From contig LKMY01000039.1 in assembly GCA_001564205.1 (NCBI GenBank), positions 1 to 11,018 of the forward strand: a stretch of 11,018 nt of DNA, written 5' to 3'. Positions 9,247 to 11,018 of this stretch are shown in pieces. Position 1 is the first letter of the stretch. Every line of letters starts with the position of its first letter. Origin of the DNA: Nanohaloarchaea archaeon PL-Br10_U2g5. GTDB lineage: Archaea; Halobacteriota; Halobacteria; Halobacteriales; Haloferacaceae. Position numbers and translations under genes: made by a program. The notes under the pieces were generated by a model, which was not told the DNA's origin, searched no databases, and saw nothing but the letters and a program-made list of their open reading frames with translations.

Positions 9247-9280
9247 CAGATCGGACGAGAGGTACCGTTCGTCCGATCTG
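9247..9280 (+). repeat. perfect 12-bp inverted repeat upstream of rps12
   Basis: CAGATCGGACGA (9247-9258) and TCGTCCGATCTG (9269-9280) are exact reverse complements around a 10-nt loop. The loop itself contains the palindrome GGTACC (9261-9266). The repeat lies 125 nt after the lipoprotein stop and 30 nt before the TATA element of rps12. It could be a regulator-binding dyad for the ribosomal genes or an RNA hairpin ending the upstream transcript. No T-run follows, which argues mildly against an ordinary terminator. Confidence 0.7.
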
Positions 9281-9309
9281 CGGCCGTTTCTCTGAGTCGA
9301 AAGACGACG

Positions 9310-9341
9310 CTTAAGTAGCTCCGTTCGGAAGTAGACGTACG
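9310..9341 (+). promoter_or_regulatory. TATA promoter of rps12-rps7
   Basis: CTTAAGTA (9310-9317) is a good haloarchaeal TATA element, with its centre about 28 nt before the ATG at 9342. Transcription would begin only a few bases before the start codon, giving a leaderless or nearly leaderless message, and no Shine-Dalgarno sequence is seen. A purine-rich CGAAAG (9298-9303) lies upstream, somewhat far for a standard BRE. This is the strongest promoter candidate in the window. It implies that rps12-rps7 can be transcribed independently of the rpo operon. Confidence 0.65.
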
Positions 9342-9770
9342 ATGGCGAACGGCAAATACGCGGCCCGTAAGCTCAAACAGGACCGGCAGAAGCGCCGCTG
9401 GTCCGACTCCGAGTACGCTCGGCGAGAGCGCGGGCTCAAGAAGAAGTCCGACCCGCTCGAGGGCGCCCCGCAGGCTCGCGGGATCGTCTTAGAGAAGGTC
9501 GGTATCGAGGCAAAGCAGCCGAACTCGGCGATTCGAAAGTGTGTCCGCGTTCAGCTCATCAAGAACGGGAAGCAGGTCACCGCATTCTGTCCCGGTGACG
9601 GTGCGATCTCGTTCATCGACGAGCACGACGAGGTCACCATCGCCGGGATCGGCGGAGCCAAGGGTCGCGCGATGGGCGACCTCTCCGGCGTCAACTACAA
9701 AGTCGAGAAAGTCAACGGCGTCTCGATGATCGAACTGGTTCGTGGAAACGCGGAGAAGCCAGTCAGATGA
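9342..9770 (+). CDS. rps12: 30S ribosomal protein S12 (uS12)
   Basis: This 142-residue uS12 belongs to the decoding centre of the small subunit. It carries the highly conserved [20 protein letters not shown] block (58-77; PNSA at 60-63), the [18 protein letters not shown] stretch, and [20 protein letters not shown] (101-120). The basic N-terminus ([16 protein letters not shown]) is typical of archaeal and eukaryotic members. Length and start are standard, and the ATG at 9342 is close behind the TATA element. The stop overlaps the rps7 start by 4 nt. In the usual archaeal order it follows nusA directly; here a lipoprotein gene intervenes. Confidence 0.98.
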   Translation: MANGKYAARKLKQDRQKRRWSDSEYARRERGLKKKSDPLEGAPQARGIVLEKVGIEAKQPNSAIRKCVRVQLIKNGKQVTAFCPGDGAISFIDEHDEVTIAGIGGAKGRAMGDLSGVNYKVEKVNGVSMIELVRGNAEKPVR

Positions 9771-10417
9771 GCGGTGAAGAAGCCGAGGAGGTGTCCGACG
9801 CGGACATCGCCGCCGACGAGCCGGATCCGGACGCGCCCGCCGCCAGCGAGGCCGCCAACGAGAACGCCAAGCTGTTCGGCGTCTGGGACGTCACCGAGAT
9901 CGCCTACGACGACCCCTCGACGAAGCGGTATATGACCGTGACACCCATCGCGCACACGATGGGACGTCACGCGTCCAAGCAGTTCAAGAAGTCGGAGATC
10001 TCGCTCGTCGAGCGACTGATCAACCGGCTGATGCAGACCGACGAGAACACGGGGAAGAAACAGCAGGCGACGCGGATCGTCCGTGACGCCTTCGACATCG
10101 TCCACGAGCGTACCGAGGAGAATCCGGTACAGATCCTCGTCAGCGCGGTCGAGAACGCCGCGCCTCGCGAGGAGACCGTCCGCCTGAAGTACGGTGGTAT
10201 CTCCGTTCCCAAGGCGGTCGACGTCGCGCCCCAGCGCCGCGTCGATCAGGCGCTGCTGTTCATCTCCGACGGCGTCGCCAGCGCGACGTACAAGTCGAGC
10301 ACCTCCGCCGCGGAGGCGCTCGCCAACGAGCTGATCGCTGCCGCCGACTACGACGCCGGTGCCTACTCTATCTCACAGAAAGAAGAGCGCGAACGCGTCG
10401 CCGCCGCGGCCCGCTAA
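9767..10417 (+). CDS. rps7: 30S ribosomal protein S7 (uS7)
   Basis: This 216-residue uS7 is a primary 16S rRNA-binding protein of the small-subunit head, near the exit site. Family landmarks are [15 protein letters not shown], the segment with [32 protein letters not shown], and the closing [20 protein letters not shown]. The first 33 or so residues ([19 protein letters not shown] onward) are an acidic, Ala/Pro-rich extension, common in haloarchaeal ribosomal proteins. The ATG at 9767 overlaps the rps12 stop (ATGA). A GGAG at 9752-9755 lies 11 nt upstream. The elongation factor 2 gene, often next in this cluster, is not the next gene here. Confidence 0.97.
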   Translation: MSGEEAEEVSDADIAADEPDPDAPAASEAANENAKLFGVWDVTEIAYDDPSTKRYMTVTPIAHTMGRHASKQFKKSEISLVERLINRLMQTDENTGKKQQATRIVRDAFDIVHERTEENPVQILVSAVENAAPREETVRLKYGGISVPKAVDVAPQRRVDQALLFISDGVASATYKSSTSAAEALANELIAAADYDAGAYSISQKEERERVAAAAR

Positions 10418-10433
10418 CGGCGGAGTGTTCGGT

Positions 10434-10450
10434 CCCCCATTTCTCTCTTT
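10434..10450 (+). terminator. pyrimidine-rich probable terminator after rps7
   Basis: A CCCCCATTTCTCTCTTT tract ends 33 nt after the rps7 stop. Archaeal termination often needs only a T-rich non-template tract. A weak hairpin, CCGCCG (10401-10406) with CGGCGG (10418-10423), spans the stop codon. The gene beyond is convergent, so termination of the ribosomal transcript is expected somewhere here. Confidence 0.45.
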
Positions 10451-10530
10451 GAAGCAACGTCGAGAGTGATATCTGAGTGGTAGAGCCGTCGCGAGCGGTT
10501 CCGGACACCACGTTTCGGCTCTTTCTAGGG

Positions 10531-10622
10531 CTGCTCGTCGGCGATAAGCGGATCGGCCTAGACGAGATAATCAGAGGCGATCCGGAAGCAGCCCCGACTG
10601 TTCACACGACGCCGACGAGCAG
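10531..10622. repeat. 13-bp inverted repeat with nested repeat between convergent genes
   Basis: CTGCTCGTCGGCG (10531-10543) and CGCCGACGAGCAG (10610-10622) are exact reverse complements with 66 nt between them. Inside, CGGATCG (10549-10555) and CGATCCG (10578-10584) form a second perfect pair. A competing pairing, CTCGTC (10534-10539) with GACGAG (10561-10566), also exists. The right arm covers the last codons of the minus-strand gene. It may be a bidirectional 3'-end structure or a small structured RNA. Confidence 0.5.
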
Positions 10623-10982
10623 TTGGACGACCAACAGCCCAACAGAAAGCGCGACGCCGCCGACGATGCCGAGCCAGAGACCGACGCCGACCGGCGAGGT
10701 GTTGGCGGCGAACTCAGATAGCTGGTCGCCGACGCCGTCCGGCTCGTCGGTGTATTCGAGCGTCGCCTCGGCGCAGTACGCACAGAGCGCGCGAGTGTCA
10801 CGCGGGCGCTGGTGCGTCTCACGACAGATCGGAAGCCCGCCACAGGTGTACGACTCGGCGCCGATACCGACGGGGACCGCATCGTCGGGCAGCACCTCCT
10901 CGCCGCAGTTGGCGCAGGTGACCACCTCGTACTCGACGTCGCCGTGGGGCGTGTACGCGGAGCGGGGTTCGAGTCGAGCCAT
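10602..10982 (-). CDS. Cys-rich, probably zinc-binding protein with C-terminal membrane anchor
   Basis: I do not recognise this 126-residue protein by name. Six cysteines lie in the N-terminal half: C23xxC26, C47, C53, C67xxC70, with H57 nearby. This suggests one or two zinc sites. After a short acidic linker (EYTDEPDGVGDQLSEF), residues about 97-125 form a single hydrophobic helix rich in Gly, Val and Leu. There is no signal peptide, so a tail-anchored topology with the metal domain in the cytoplasm is likely. The start at 10982 is preferred because a promoter-like element sits 29 nt upstream and no Shine-Dalgarno sequence is present. It converges on rps7 and is not part of that operon. Function is unknown; the coding call rests on composition, the CxxC pairs and the clean membrane helix. 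Confidence 0.82.
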   Translation of the reverse strand: MARLEPRSAYTPHGDVEYEVVTCANCGEEVLPDDAVPVGIGAESYTCGGLPICRETHQRPRDTRALCAYCAEATLEYTDEPDGVGDQLSEFAANTSPVGVGLWLGIVGGVALSVGLLVVQLLVGVV

Positions 10983-11007
10983 CGGATGGTCTGAGTTGGG
11001 GGCGGAA

Positions 11008-11018
11008 CGGCAAAAAGC
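11008..11018 (-). promoter_or_regulatory. promoter-like element of the minus-strand Cys-rich gene
   Basis: Read on the minus strand, the window edge begins GCTTTTTGCCG. Its T-run ends 29 nt before the ATG at 10982, suitable for a leaderless or short-leader gene. It matches the element before the lipoprotein gene (CCTTTTGCCG). The element may extend beyond the window. Confidence 0.4.

Noticed and set aside
8866..9318. Plus-strand frame of 150 codons running through the lipoprotein gene into the rps12 spacer
   Set aside because: It overlaps the lipoprotein gene in another frame, is Arg/Ser/Pro-rich, and lacks start signals. The spacer part reads better as regulatory DNA.

Overview
The window is haloarchaeal chromosome, class Halobacteria. 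The proteins are strongly acidic, the DNA is GC-rich with G/C-ending codons, and the gene order is the classic archaeal RNA polymerase/str-like block. The secreted lipoprotein has a twin-arginine signal, as is usual in this group. A Haloferacales member such as Halorubrum would fit, but this is a guess from style, not a search.

Layout. Positions 46-8229 hold one tightly packed plus-strand cluster: rpoH, rpoB'', rpoB', rpoA', rpoA'' and nusA. Every junction is an overlap (4, 8 or 1 nt), an abutment or a 1-nt gap, so this is one translationally coupled operon. It encodes subunit H, the split B subunit (B''+B'), the split A subunit (A'+A'') and a two-KH-domain NusA. An 89-nt gap with a hairpin follows. 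Then comes a plus-strand Tat lipoprotein gene (8319-9122) with its own promoter-like element. A 219-nt spacer carries a perfect 12-bp inverted repeat and a clear TATA element. It is followed by rps12 (9342-9770) and rps7 (9767-10417), which overlap by 4 nt. After a pyrimidine-rich probable terminator and an inverted-repeat region, a minus-strand gene (10602-10982) for a Cys-rich protein with a C-terminal membrane anchor converges on the operon. Its promoter lies at the right edge.

How the genes work together. The first five genes supply the catalytic core of RNA polymerase plus the H subunit. NusA is its RNA-binding elongation partner, and S12 and S7 belong to the small ribosomal subunit, so the block couples the transcription and translation machinery. 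The lipoprotein and the membrane Cys protein have no evident link to that job.

The most interesting points are inside familiar genes. RpoA' carries an extra segment, between its second zinc site and the clamp core, that reads like an XRE/Cro-type helix-turn-helix. RpoB' has lost all four cysteines of the C-terminal zinc ribbon expected in the Rpb2/RpoB family. I see no mobile elements, CRISPR, RNA genes, inteins or frameshifts, and no gene-free stretch longer than 300 nt.
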